A stretch of 42,068 bases of DNA from Streptacidiphilus melanogenes. GTDB lineage: Bacteria; Actinomycetota; Actinomycetes; Streptomycetales; Streptomycetaceae. A program made the position numbers and the translations under genes. The notes under the pieces are model-generated. The model was given only the letters and a program-made list of their open reading frames with translations, was not told the DNA's origin and did not search any database. Each line of letters begins with the position of its first letter. Position 1 is the stretch's first letter. This document shows positions 31,334-39,395 of the stretch, in pieces. The stretch covers positions 120,158 through 162,225 of the forward strand of contig NZ_BBPP01000015.1 of assembly GCF_000787835.1 (NCBI RefSeq), read 5' to 3'.

Positions 31334-32017
31334 CTACGGCCAGAGCCGCTCGCGCAGCCACGGCCCGCCGGCCCGATCCGCGCGGTACCGCAGCCGGATG
31401 TGCCCGCGACCGGGCACGCCCTGCCAGAACTCCACCGAGCGCGGGCTGAGCGTGAACAGCGCGTGCAGCGGGTCCACCGTGCCCGGGTCGGCCTCGACCC
31501 GGGCGAGGGCGTCCTCGAAGGCACGGGGGAGCGCGGCCGGATCCGTGAGCACCTCGCTCTGGCGCCCGACCAGGCTGGCCGCCCGTGATCCCGGCAGGCG
31601 GTCGAGGAAGTCCCGGGTGGTCGTCTCCGCGTCCGCCCGGACGACGGGGCCCCGGACGCGGATCTGGCGGCCCTGCTCGCGCCAGTGGAAGAGGACGGCG
31701 GCCTGCGGCTGCCCGGCGAGCTGGCGGCCCTTGGGGCTGTCCGCGTTCGTGGCGAAGGTCCAGCCGGCCTCGGTCGCGTCCCGCAGGGCCACGACGCGCA
31801 GGTCCGGACAGCCGTCCGCGTCGACGGTGGCGAGCGTCATGGCGTGCGGTTCGCGCACGCCCGCGACCAGGGCCTCGGTCAGCCAGGCGAGGAAGAGCGG
31901 GAACGGTTCTTCGGGCGCCGCCTCCGCGTCGAAGCCCGGCAGTTCGCCCGCGAGCATCGGCACGCCGAACAGCAGCGCCCGGACGGTCGGCCCGGTCGGG
32001 CCGCCCGTCCCGCTCAC
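31334..32017 (-). CDS. Pyridoxamine 5'-phosphate oxidase-like flavoprotein
   Basis: A 227-residue FMN-binding split-barrel protein resembling PdxH and PhzG. It has 'PHAMTLATVDADGCPDLRVVALRDATEAGWTFATNADSPKGRQL' followed by 'AAVLFHWREQGRQIRVRG' and the C-terminal dimerisation part 'FWQGVPGRGHIRLRYRADRAGGPWLRERLWP', matching the family's R-x-H-x-R-x-x-Y ending. It could oxidise pyridoxamine phosphate or reduce/oxidise another substrate. Because it overlaps the stop of a TetR gene (ATGA), a role tied to that regulator's signal is likelier than housekeeping vitamin B6 synthesis. Confidence 0.85.
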   Translation of the reverse strand: MSGTGGPTGPTVRALLFGVPMLAGELPGFDAEAAPEEPFPLFLAWLTEALVAGVREPHAMTLATVDADGCPDLRVVALRDATEAGWTFATNADSPKGRQLAGQPQAAVLFHWREQGRQIRVRGPVVRADAETTTRDFLDRLPGSRAASLVGRQSEVLTDPAALPRAFEDALARVEADPGTVDPLHALFTLSPRSVEFWQGVPGRGHIRLRYRADRAGGPWLRERLWP

Positions 32018-32679
32018 GAGGCGCCCAGGGCGGCGGCGGTGGAGCGGGCCAGCCGCTCCAGGTAGTCGCGGGTCACCGGCTCACGGGTCACGAGCAGGTG
32101 CCAGTAGAGGGGACCGGCGATCAGGTCCAGCGCGAGGTCCGGGTCGGTGGAGGCGGGCAGCTCCCCGCGGGCGACGGCGCGGCGCACCAGCGCCGCGCTG
32201 CTCTCGCGTTGCGTCTCGCGCAGGGCCAGGGCCAGCGTTCCGGCGATGTCGGGGTTGCGGGCGGCCTCGGCCAGCAGGTCCGGCACGATCTGCGCGGCCA
32301 GCGGGTGGCGCAGCAGCCGGTAGACGACCTGGATGAGCAGGCGCAGGTCCTCGTGGAGCGAGCCGGTGTCCGGCAGCAGGATCCCGGCGCTGACGATCTC
32401 CGAGACGACATCGATCACCATCGGCAGCTTGGAGCGCCAGCGGCGGTAGACGGCGGTCTTGCCGACGCCCGCGCGCCGGGCCACGGCCTCGATCGACAGG
32501 CGGGCGTATCCGGTGGTGGCCAGCTCCTCGAAGACGGCCGCGCGGATGGCCTCCGTCACATCGTCGCGCAGCAGGGCGGCCCCCGTGGGCGGGCGTTTGC
32601 CCTCGGCCTGCGCGGCCGATCCCGCAGGCGTCTCCACCTGGGTTTCGGCAACGGCGGCCTGCCCGGACTGTGTTCCCAT
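32014..32679 (-). CDS. TetR-family regulator
   Basis: A 221-residue TetR protein: 'TEAIRAAVFEELATTGYARLSIEAVARRAGVGKTAVYRRWRSKLPMVIDVV' is a complete DNA-binding domain of the type seen in AcrR-like regulators with a TetR_C_11-like C-terminus. ATG at 32677-32679 is preceded by AGGGGAG; an in-frame ATG 18 bp upstream has no ribosome site. It is cotranscribed with the PNPOx-like gene and divergent from the exporter at 32851. The gap between them carries an inverted repeat overlapping the exporter's -35 box, so it probably controls both directions. Confidence 0.88.
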   Translation of the reverse strand: MGTQSGQAAVAETQVETPAGSAAQAEGKRPPTGAALLRDDVTEAIRAAVFEELATTGYARLSIEAVARRAGVGKTAVYRRWRSKLPMVIDVVSEIVSAGILLPDTGSLHEDLRLLIQVVYRLLRHPLAAQIVPDLLAEAARNPDIAGTLALALRETQRESSAALVRRAVARGELPASTDPDLALDLIAGPLYWHLLVTREPVTRDYLERLARSTAAALGAS

Positions 32680-32742
32680 ATGCTCCCCTGTCAGCATTGG
32701 TGCGCGCGTGCGGCGGCTCCTGTCGGATCCGACGATACGCCA

Positions 32743-32789
32743 GCGTTTCGACGCAACGCTTGCGTTTCGTCAGTCGCCACCGTTAGCGT
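32743..32789 (+). promoter_or_regulatory. Promoter and operator for the exporter genes
   Basis: A -35 box TTGCGT (32760-32765), 18-bp spacer and -10 box TAGCGT (32784-32789) make a good promoter. The inverted repeat ACGCAA-CGC-TTGCGT (32751-32765) overlaps the -35 box, and a direct repeat GCGTTTCG flanks it (32743-32750 and 32762-32769). The divergent TetR is the obvious binder. Confidence 0.6.
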
Positions 32790-32850
32790 CCTACACAGGA
32801 TGAGACGATACCGTTCCGTCCTGTCCAGTGGGGCGAAGCTTGGGAGTAGC

Positions 32851-33765
32851 GTGTCCACGGTGTTTGAGCAGCGGGCGGCCGACGTGGCCGACCCGGACGC
32901 GGGCCTCAGTCCCGCGGAACTGGCCGCCAAGTACGGCCTGACCATCAGCGGGCGCCGGCCCAGCCTGGCCGAGTACACCCGGCAGGTGTGGCAGCGGCGC
33001 TTCTTCATCGGCGCGTACGCGACCGCCAAGCTCATGGTCCAGTACTCCTCCTCGAAGCTGGGCCAGGTCTGGCAGGTGCTGACGCCGCTGCTCAACGCGG
33101 CCGTCTACTACCTGATCTTCGACCTGCTGCTGCACGTCAGCAAGGGCATCCCGGACTACATCCCGTACCTGTGCACGGGTGTCTTCGTCTTCCAGTTCAC
33201 CCAGGCCGCTGTGCTCTCCGGCACCCGGTCGATCTCCGACAACCTGGGCCTGATCCGGGCGCTGCACTTCCCCCGCGCCTCGCTGCCGATCGCCTTCACG
33301 GTCAACCAGCTCCAGCAGCTGATCGTGTCGATGGGCGTCCTCGGCGTGATCGTCCTGGTCAGCGGTCTGCCGGTGACGATGAACTGGCTGCTGATGATCC
33401 CGGTCCTGCTGCTGCAGTCGACCTTCAACGCGGGCCTGGCGATGTTCATGGCCCGCATCGGCGCCAAGACCAGCGACATGGCCCAGCTGATGCCGTTCAT
33501 CATCCGCACCTGGATGTACCTGTCCGGCGTGTTCTGGGCCGTCAACAGCGTCACCGCGAAGCTGCCGCACTGGGCCGGCACGCTGATCGAGGCGAACCCC
33601 GCATTGATCTACATCGAGCTCATGCGCTACTCGCTCATGGACTCGGTTCCCGCGAGCAGCCTGCCGCACCACGTGTGGATCATGGCCGCGGCCTGGGCCG
33701 TGATTGGCGGCTTCGGTGGTTATGTCTTCTTCTGGAAGGCAGAGGAGGAGTACGGCCGTGGATGA
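32851..33765 (+). CDS. ABC-2 type polysaccharide/teichoic-acid export permease
   Basis: A 304-residue membrane subunit like Wzm/TagG. A cytoplasmic N-terminus ('LAAKYGLTISGRRPSLAEYTRQVWQRRFFI') is followed by six membrane segments including 'LTPLLNAAVYYLIFDLLLHV', 'YLCTGVFVFQFTQAAV', 'QLIVSMGVLGVIVLVSGLPV' and 'HHVWIMAAAWAVIGGFGGYVFFW'. With its ATPase it should export a lipid-linked glycan or teichoic-acid-like polymer. GTG at 32851 has GGGAG five bases upstream. An in-frame ATG at 32800 lies only about 11 bp after the -10 box and could serve a near-leaderless start. Confidence 0.9.
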   Translation: MSTVFEQRAADVADPDAGLSPAELAAKYGLTISGRRPSLAEYTRQVWQRRFFIGAYATAKLMVQYSSSKLGQVWQVLTPLLNAAVYYLIFDLLLHVSKGIPDYIPYLCTGVFVFQFTQAAVLSGTRSISDNLGLIRALHFPRASLPIAFTVNQLQQLIVSMGVLGVIVLVSGLPVTMNWLLMIPVLLLQSTFNAGLAMFMARIGAKTSDMAQLMPFIIRTWMYLSGVFWAVNSVTAKLPHWAGTLIEANPALIYIELMRYSLMDSVPASSLPHHVWIMAAAWAVIGGFGGYVFFWKAEEEYGRG

Positions 33766-34582
33766 CCAGGAGATGATGGACAGCGTGCTGGAGCCCGAGG
33801 GGCCCCCGCCGCCGCCCACCGAGAAGATCCCCACGGTGATCGTGGACAACATGCACATCGTGTACAAGGTCTACGGCGCCGGCGCGGGCAAGGGCAGCGC
33901 GACCTCCGCGCTGTCGCGGATCGTCCGGCGCAAGTCCTCCCCGGCGCTGACCGAGGTGCACGCCGTCAAGGGCATCAGCTTCACCGCCTACAAGGGCGAG
34001 GCGGTCGGCCTGATCGGCTCCAACGGCAGTGGCAAGTCCACGACGCTGGCCGCCATCGCCGGCCTGCTGCCGCCGGCCCAGGGCGCCGTCTACACCGACG
34101 GCCAGCCGGCGCTGCTGGGCGTCAACGCCGCGCTGATGAACGACCTCACCGGCGAGCGCAACGTCGTCCTCGGCTGCCTCGCGATGGGCATGACCTACGC
34201 CGAGGTGCGCGAGAAGTACCAGGACATCGTCGACTTCTCCGGCATCAACGACAAGGGCGACTTCATCTCGCTGCCCATGCGCACGTACTCCTCCGGCATG
34301 GGCGCGCGGCTGCGCTTCGCGATCTCCGCGGCCCGCAGCCACGACGTGCTGATGATCGACGAGGCGCTGTCCACCGGTGACATGGCCTTCCGCAAGCGCA
34401 GCGAGGAGCGCATCCGCGAGCTGCGCAAGGAGGCCGGAACGGTCTTCCTCGTCTCGCACAGCAACTCGACGATCCGCGAGACCTGCAACCGCACCATCTG
34501 GCTGGAGCACGGTCTGATCCGCGCCGACGGTCCCACCGAGGACGTCGTCAAGGAGTACGAGGACTGGACCAACAAGAAGTAG
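33758..34582 (+). CDS. ABC-2 type polysaccharide/teichoic-acid export ATPase
   Basis: A 274-residue ATPase like Wzt/TagH. The proline-rich head ('EPEGPPPPPTEKIP') precedes Walker A 'GSNGSGKSTT', then 'YSSGMGARLRFAISAA' (signature), Walker B 'VLMIDEALSTGD' and switch 'VSHSNSTIRETC'. It lacks the C-terminal carbohydrate-binding domain of long Wzt proteins, so no chain-end recognition is expected. GTG at 33758 overlaps the permease gene by 8 bp after GGAGGAG. No glycosyltransferase genes are adjacent, so the exported polymer is unknown. A strong terminator follows. Confidence 0.93.
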   Translation: MDDQEMMDSVLEPEGPPPPPTEKIPTVIVDNMHIVYKVYGAGAGKGSATSALSRIVRRKSSPALTEVHAVKGISFTAYKGEAVGLIGSNGSGKSTTLAAIAGLLPPAQGAVYTDGQPALLGVNAALMNDLTGERNVVLGCLAMGMTYAEVREKYQDIVDFSGINDKGDFISLPMRTYSSGMGARLRFAISAARSHDVLMIDEALSTGDMAFRKRSEERIRELRKEAGTVFLVSHSNSTIRETCNRTIWLEHGLIRADGPTEDVVKEYEDWTNKK

Positions 34583-34652
34583 CCGGGGGCCCGGCGCAGA
34601 CCGGTTTCACCCGCTTGCCGAAGCCGTGCGCACACCGTCCATAACGATCCGG

Positions 34653-34683
34653 CAGCCGCCGGGGCCACCCGCCCCGGCGGCTG
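34653..34683 (+). terminator. Strong hairpin terminator after the exporter genes
   Basis: CAGCCGCCGGGGC-CACCC-GCCCCGGCGGCTG has perfect 13-bp arms and a 5-nt loop, 70 bp after the ATPase stop. It separates the exporter from the hopanoid operon. Confidence 0.85.
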
Positions 34684-34710
34684 TCCGTGCGGGGACGTAG
34701 GCTGCGGGCA

Positions 34711-34796
34711 TAGGGTATGAACAAGATCGTGTGTACGGCGGGTCAGGGAGCCCGGGGTGCCCAGGCGTGTCCCCTGTGGGCAGCCTGTCAAGATCG
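34711..34796 (+). promoter_or_regulatory. Possible promoter region of the hopanoid operon
   Basis: TAGGGT (34711-34716) fits a -10 box but has only a weak -35. The 8-mer CAAGATCG occurs at 34722 and again at 34789, 67 bp apart, the second ending 24 bp before the hpnC start. This is the only gap where the operon promoter can lie after the terminator, but the exact boxes are uncertain. Confidence 0.3.
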
Positions 34797-34820
34797 GTGT
34801 AGAACGGGGGGGTGGCGGTC

Positions 34821-35828
34821 ATGGCGGTGCGCGAGCAGCAGTCGGGTGAACTGATGTCCGATGGGGGATCATCGGGGGCGGTTCTGGACAAGGCGGCGCG
34901 GGAGAACTTCCCCGTCGCCCCCTTCTTCCTGCCGCCGGCCATGCGTGCGGGCCTGATGGCCGTCTACGGGTTCGCCCGCCTCGTCGACGACGCGGGCGAC
35001 GGCGATCTCCCCGACCCGCGCGGCACCGCCGAACTCCTCGGCGTCGAGCCAGTCGAGGCTCAGGCCGGCAGCGAGGAGGACACCGCTTTCCGGCTCGCGC
35101 TGCTGGACGCCCTCGACGCCGACGTGGACGCCGCCTTCGAGGCCGTCCTCGGCACCCCCGGCGCGCGGGGTCCGCGGCATCCGCTGATCGCCGCGCTGGT
35201 CCCGGTCATCGCGCGGCACGGGCTCACCGTCGAGCCGTTCCGCGGCCTGATCGAGGCCAACCGGATGGACCAGCGGGTCTCCCGCTACGAGACCTTCGAC
35301 GACCTGATGGCCTACTGCGAGCTGTCCGCCAACCCGGTGGGCCGGCTCGTGCTCCAGCTCGCGGGTCTGGCCACGCCCGAACGGGTGCGCTGGTCCGACG
35401 CCGTGTGCAGCGCGCTGCAGGTCGTCGAGCACCTGCAGGACGTCGCGGAGGACCGCGCCCGCGACCGCGTCTACCTGCCCGCGCAGGACATGAGGCGCTT
35501 CGGGGTGACGGAGCGGGACCTCGATGCGGCCCGCGCCGGGACGCCCCTGCGCGGCCTGGTGTTGTTCGAGTCGGAGCGCGCCCGCGCGTTGCTGGACGAG
35601 GGCTCGCCACTGCTCGACTCCGTCGGCGGGCGGCTGCGGGTACTGCTGACCGGCTTCTCGGCGGGCGGCTACGCCGCCCTCGGCGCGATCTCCGCCGCCG
35701 GTTACGACGTCCTGGCCGGCGCGCCCAAGGCCGGCAAGGGCCGCCTCGCCCGCGAGGCGGCCGTCGCCCTGGCGCTCGGCGGCCGCCGCGCCGCCACACG
35801 TGGTAGTCGTTCGAAAGGCATGAGGTGA
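34821..35828 (+). CDS. hpnC: Squalene/phytoene synthase-family protein HpnC (hydroxysqualene synthase)
   Basis: A 335-residue member of the squalene/phytoene synthase family. The first aspartate-rich motif is 'FARLVDDAGDG' (Asp56, 57 and 60), and the second is 'VVEHLQDVAEDRARDRVYLP' (Asp207 and 211). In the HpnCDE route HpnC converts presqualene diphosphate to hydroxysqualene. ATG at 34821 follows a run of seven G residues; a GTG at 34812 is an alternative. It is the first gene of the hopanoid operon and shares a GTGA overlap with hpnD, so the two enzymes are made together. Confidence 0.92.
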   Translation: MAVREQQSGELMSDGGSSGAVLDKAARENFPVAPFFLPPAMRAGLMAVYGFARLVDDAGDGDLPDPRGTAELLGVEPVEAQAGSEEDTAFRLALLDALDADVDAAFEAVLGTPGARGPRHPLIAALVPVIARHGLTVEPFRGLIEANRMDQRVSRYETFDDLMAYCELSANPVGRLVLQLAGLATPERVRWSDAVCSALQVVEHLQDVAEDRARDRVYLPAQDMRRFGVTERDLDAARAGTPLRGLVLFESERARALLDEGSPLLDSVGGRLRVLLTGFSAGGYAALGAISAAGYDVLAGAPKAGKGRLAREAAVALALGGRRAATRGSRSKGMR

Positions 35829-36775
35829 GTCCGCAGAGCATCGGGTCCGGCACGGCCGCGCAGGCACCGTCACCGCAGGTGGCGGCCGCCTACCAGTACT
35901 GCGAGGCGGTGACGGGCAGCCAGGCCAAGAACTTCTCGTACGGCATCCGGCTGCTGCCCGCGCCCAAGCGCCGCGCCATGTCCGCGATCTACGCCCTGGC
36001 CCGGCGTATCGACGACATCGGCGACGGCGGCTGGTCGGACGAGCGCAAGTTCGCGGAGCTCGGCCGCACCCGCGCGCTGCTGGACGAGATCCGCGAGGGC
36101 AAGGTCGAGCCCGAGGACACCGACCCGGTCAAGGTCGCGCTGGCCCACGCCTGCTCGCTGTTCCCGATCCCGCTCGACTGCTTCGACGAGCTGATCGACG
36201 GCATGGAGATGGACGTCCGCGGCGCGCGGTACGCCACCTTCGAGGAGCTGCGCCACTACTGCCGCTGCGTGGCCGGCACCATCGGCATGCTGTCGCTGTC
36301 CGTCTTCGGCTGCACCGACCCCAAGCGCGGCGCCGAGTACGCCGACACCCTCGGCCTCGCCCTCCAGCTCACCAACATCCTGCGCGACGTCCGCGAGGAC
36401 GCCGGCAACGGCCGGATCTACCTCCCGGCCGAGGACCTGGCCACCTTCGGCTGCAAGCCGGAGGGCTTCGGCCTCGCCGTCCAGCCCGGGGGACAGGCTG
36501 CGCCCGATTCCCCGGCCTCCGGCGAGGACTTCCGCGGCCTGATCCTCTTCGAGGCCCGCCGCGCCCAGGGCTATTTCGACGAGGGCCTGCGGCTGCTGCC
36601 GATGCTCGACCGCCGCAGCCGCGCCTGCGTCGGCGCCATGGCCGGCATCTACCACCGGGTCCTCGAGCGGATCATCGCCGAGCCGGAGGCGGTGCTGCGC
36701 GGCCGCGTCTCGCTGCCCGGCTGGGAGAAGGCCTACGTAGCACTCTCCGGGCTGGTGGGAGGGCGTTCCTCTTGA
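35825..36775 (+). CDS. hpnD: Presqualene diphosphate synthase HpnD
   Basis: A 316-residue squalene/phytoene synthase-family protein. It has 'YALARRIDDIGDGG' (Asp63, 64 and 67) and 'LQLTNILRDVREDAGNGRIYLPAEDL' (Asp188 and 192), which bind the Mg-diphosphates. HpnD joins two farnesyl diphosphates into presqualene diphosphate. The start is GTG, inside the hpnC stop (GTGA). A Gly/Pro/Ser-rich insert ('VQPGGQAAPDSPASGEDF') lies after the second motif. A 100-bp gap follows before hpnE, holding a small GTTCG-TGT-CGAAC dyad (36786-36798) and a ribosome site. Confidence 0.94.
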   Translation: MSPQSIGSGTAAQAPSPQVAAAYQYCEAVTGSQAKNFSYGIRLLPAPKRRAMSAIYALARRIDDIGDGGWSDERKFAELGRTRALLDEIREGKVEPEDTDPVKVALAHACSLFPIPLDCFDELIDGMEMDVRGARYATFEELRHYCRCVAGTIGMLSLSVFGCTDPKRGAEYADTLGLALQLTNILRDVREDAGNGRIYLPAEDLATFGCKPEGFGLAVQPGGQAAPDSPASGEDFRGLILFEARRAQGYFDEGLRLLPMLDRRSRACVGAMAGIYHRVLERIIAEPEAVLRGRVSLPGWEKAYVALSGLVGGRSS

Positions 36776-36875
36776 AGGACCGTCCGTTCGTGTCGAACCC
36801 GTTTGCCCGCCCGACCCGGCGGGGAACCACACGACGCCGTGCCGCGTCGCGGCCCACAGGAGACCGGAAGGGGGG

Positions 36876-38249
36876 ATGGCTCCGATGAACGGGACGCGTC
36901 AGGGCAGAGCCCTGGTGATCGGCGGTGGGCTCGCGGGCATCACCGCCGCTCTGCGGCTGGCCGACGCCGGTCTCAAGGTCACCCTGGCCGAGGCCAGGCC
37001 GCGCCTCGGCGGCCTCGCCTTCTCCTTCCAGCGCGGCGTGCTGACCGTCGACAACGGCCAGCACGTCTTCCTGCGCTGCTGCACCGCCTACCGCGGCCTG
37101 CTGCAGCGGCTCGGCGTCCGTGACGAGGTGATGATCCAGCCCCGCCTGGACGTGCCCGTCCGCGACGTCAACACCGGCCGCGAGGGCAGCATCAGCCGCG
37201 ACCCGCTGCCCGTCCCGCTGCACCTGGGCCGCGGCCTGCTCCGCTACCCGCACCTCAGCCTCGCCGAGCGCGCCGCCACCGGGCGCGCGGCGCTGGCGCT
37301 CAAGCGGCTCGACCTGGCCGACCCGGCACTGGACCGCCGCTCCTTCGCCGACTGGCTGCGCGAGCACGGCCAGTCCGCCCGCGCCGTCGAGGCGCTGTGG
37401 GACCTCGTCGGCGTCGCCACCCTGAACGCCACCGCCGAGGAGTCCTCGCTGGCGCTGGCCGCGATGGTCTTCAAGACCGGCCTGCTCACCGATCCGGGCG
37501 CCTCCGACATCGGCTTCGCCAAGGTCCCGCTCGGCCGCATCCACGACGACATGGCCCGCGCCGCGCTCAACCGCGCCGGCGTGCGGGTCCTGCTGCGCAC
37601 CCGCGCGGCGCAGATCACGCCGGGCCCGGACGCCCGGCACGAGGTCCAGCTCGAAGGGGAGCGCCTCGACGGCGGCGCCGAGACCCTGCGCGACCTCGAC
37701 GCCGTCGTGCTGGCCGTCCCGCAGGACGCCGCGCACGACCTGCTGCCCCCCGGCAGCCTGGACGAGCCCGAGGCGCTGCTCAAGATCGGCTACGCCCCGA
37801 TCCTCAACGTGCACGTGGTCTACGACCGACCGGTGCTCGACGGGCCGTTCCTGGCTGCGCTCGGCTCGCCGATCCAGTGGGTCTTCGACCGCACCGCGCA
37901 CTCCGGGCTGCGCGGGCCCGGCCAGTACCTGGCGCTGTCCCAGTCCGCCGTCCGGACCGAGATCGACGAGCCCGTGGCCGTGCTGCGGCAGCGTTACCTG
38001 CCCGCCCTGGAGCGGCTGCTGCCGCGCGCCCGCGAGGCCGAGGTCACCGAGTTCTTCGTGACCCGCGAGCGCACCGCCACCTTCGCGCCCACGCCCGGCA
38101 ACGGTGCGCTGCGGCCGGGCCCGGCCACGGGCACCCCCGGCGTGCACCTGGCCGGCGCGTGGACCGCCACGGGGTGGCCCGCCACCATGGAGAGCGCCGT
38201 GCGCAGTGGGACCGCAGCGGCCCGGAACGTCCTGAGGGAGCTGCGATGA
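36876..38249 (+). CDS. hpnE: Hydroxysqualene dehydroxylase HpnE
   Basis: A 457-residue FAD-dependent amine oxidase/desaturase-family protein. It has the Rossmann motif 'ALVIGGGLAGITAALRLADAG', 'EARPRLGGLAFSF' and the HpnE-typical 'VDNGQHVFLRCCTAYRGLLQRLG'. The C-terminal FAD-binding end is 'GVHLAGAWTATGWPATMESAVRSGTAAAR'. It reduces hydroxysqualene to squalene in the last step of HpnCDE. GGAAGGGGGG precedes two possible ATG starts (36876 and 36885). Its stop overlaps the polyprenyl synthase start (ATGA). Confidence 0.94.
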   Translation: MAPMNGTRQGRALVIGGGLAGITAALRLADAGLKVTLAEARPRLGGLAFSFQRGVLTVDNGQHVFLRCCTAYRGLLQRLGVRDEVMIQPRLDVPVRDVNTGREGSISRDPLPVPLHLGRGLLRYPHLSLAERAATGRAALALKRLDLADPALDRRSFADWLREHGQSARAVEALWDLVGVATLNATAEESSLALAAMVFKTGLLTDPGASDIGFAKVPLGRIHDDMARAALNRAGVRVLLRTRAAQITPGPDARHEVQLEGERLDGGAETLRDLDAVVLAVPQDAAHDLLPPGSLDEPEALLKIGYAPILNVHVVYDRPVLDGPFLAALGSPIQWVFDRTAHSGLRGPGQYLALSQSAVRTEIDEPVAVLRQRYLPALERLLPRAREAEVTEFFVTRERTATFAPTPGNGALRPGPATGTPGVHLAGAWTATGWPATMESAVRSGTAAARNVLRELR

Positions 38250-39391
38250 CCGACATCAAGACCGCTGACACGAGTGACACGAGATACAGCCGAGCGAACG
38301 GAGAGGGAACGAGCGTGGTAGCGCGCCCCGATCAGGCACCGACGGCCCGGGCGGAAGACGTGCCCGCCCTGCTGGACCACGGCCGGACCTTGTGCACCCC
38401 CGTGCTCCGGGAGGCCGTCTCCCGGCTCGCCGCGCCCATGGACGCCGTCTCCGCCTACCACTTCGGCTGGACCGACGCCGAGGGCAACCCGACCAACGCC
38501 GACAGCGGCAAGGCGGTCCGCCCGGCCCTGGCGCTGCTCTCCGCCCGCGCGGCCGGCGCCCCGGCCTCCGTCGGCGTCCCCGGCGGAGTGGCCGTCGAGC
38601 TGGTGCACAACTTCTCGCTGCTCCACGACGACCTGATGGACCGGGACGAGACCCGCCGCCACCGCGCCACCGTCTGGACGGTGTTCGGCCCCGCCCAGGC
38701 GATCCTGGTCGGCGACGCGATGTTCGCGCTCGCAGGCGAGATCCTGCTGGAGGCCCCCGGCCAGGGCACCGCCTCCGCCGTCGACGCCGGGCGCGCCGTC
38801 CACCGCCTGACCGTCGCCACCCGTAAGCTGATCGACGGCCAGGCCCAGGACCTCTCCTTCGAGCACCGCGACCGCGTCAGCGTGGAGGAGTGCCTGGAGA
38901 TGGAGGGCAACAAGACCGGCGCGCTGCTCGCCGTCTCGGCCTCCATCGGCGCCGTCCTGGCCGGCATGGACGACCAGGGCGCCGACGCGCTGGAGCGCTA
39001 CGGCTACCACCTCGGGCTCGCCTTCCAGGCTGTCGACGACCTGCTCGGCATCTGGGGCGACACCGAGGTCACCGGCAAGCCCAACTTCGGCGACCTGCGC
39101 GCCCGCAAGAAGTCCCTGCCGGTCTCCGCCGCGCTGGCCGAGGGCGGCAAGGCCTCGCGCCGTCTGGCCGAGGTGCTGGCCGACCCGGAGGGCCGCGGTG
39201 ACGAGGACGAGGAACAACTCGCAGTGCGCGCGGCGCTGATCGAGGAGGCGGGCGGCCGCGCCTGGACGGCGGAGGAGGCCCGCCGGCAGCACAGCACGGC
39301 GCTGGCTGCCCTCGACGAGGTCGCGATGCCGACGGAGGTGCGCGCGCAGTTCGCGGCACTCGCGGAGTTCGTTGTTGTCAGGGAGAGGTGA
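38246..39391 (+). CDS. Polyprenyl (farnesyl-type) diphosphate synthase
   Basis: A 381-residue trans-isoprenyl diphosphate synthase. The first Asp-rich motif is 'LLHDDLMDRDETRRHR' (Asp128, 129 and 132), and the second is 'AVDDLLGIWGD' (Asp264, 265). 'GGVAVELVHNFSLL' before the first motif and 'GNKTGALLAVSASIGAVL' between are typical. It probably supplies farnesyl diphosphate to HpnD; chain length is set by residues just before the first motif (Phe-Ser-Leu) and cannot be fixed by eye. The first 30 residues are a polar Thr/Ser/Asp-rich extension, and an internal GTG ('VVARPDQ') could be used instead. It is coupled by ATGA to hpnE and lies 4 bp before shc. Confidence 0.92.
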   Translation: MTDIKTADTSDTRYSRANGEGTSVVARPDQAPTARAEDVPALLDHGRTLCTPVLREAVSRLAAPMDAVSAYHFGWTDAEGNPTNADSGKAVRPALALLSARAAGAPASVGVPGGVAVELVHNFSLLHDDLMDRDETRRHRATVWTVFGPAQAILVGDAMFALAGEILLEAPGQGTASAVDAGRAVHRLTVATRKLIDGQAQDLSFEHRDRVSVEECLEMEGNKTGALLAVSASIGAVLAGMDDQGADALERYGYHLGLAFQAVDDLLGIWGDTEVTGKPNFGDLRARKKSLPVSAALAEGGKASRRLAEVLADPEGRGDEDEEQLAVRAALIEEAGGRAWTAEEARRQHSTALAALDEVAMPTEVRAQFAALAEFVVVRER

Positions 39392-39395
39392 CGAG

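Noticed and set aside
36786-36798. SOS-like dyad before hpnE
   Set aside because: The halves are in the opposite order (GTTC...GAAC) and spacing is wrong. It is too short to call an operator alone.
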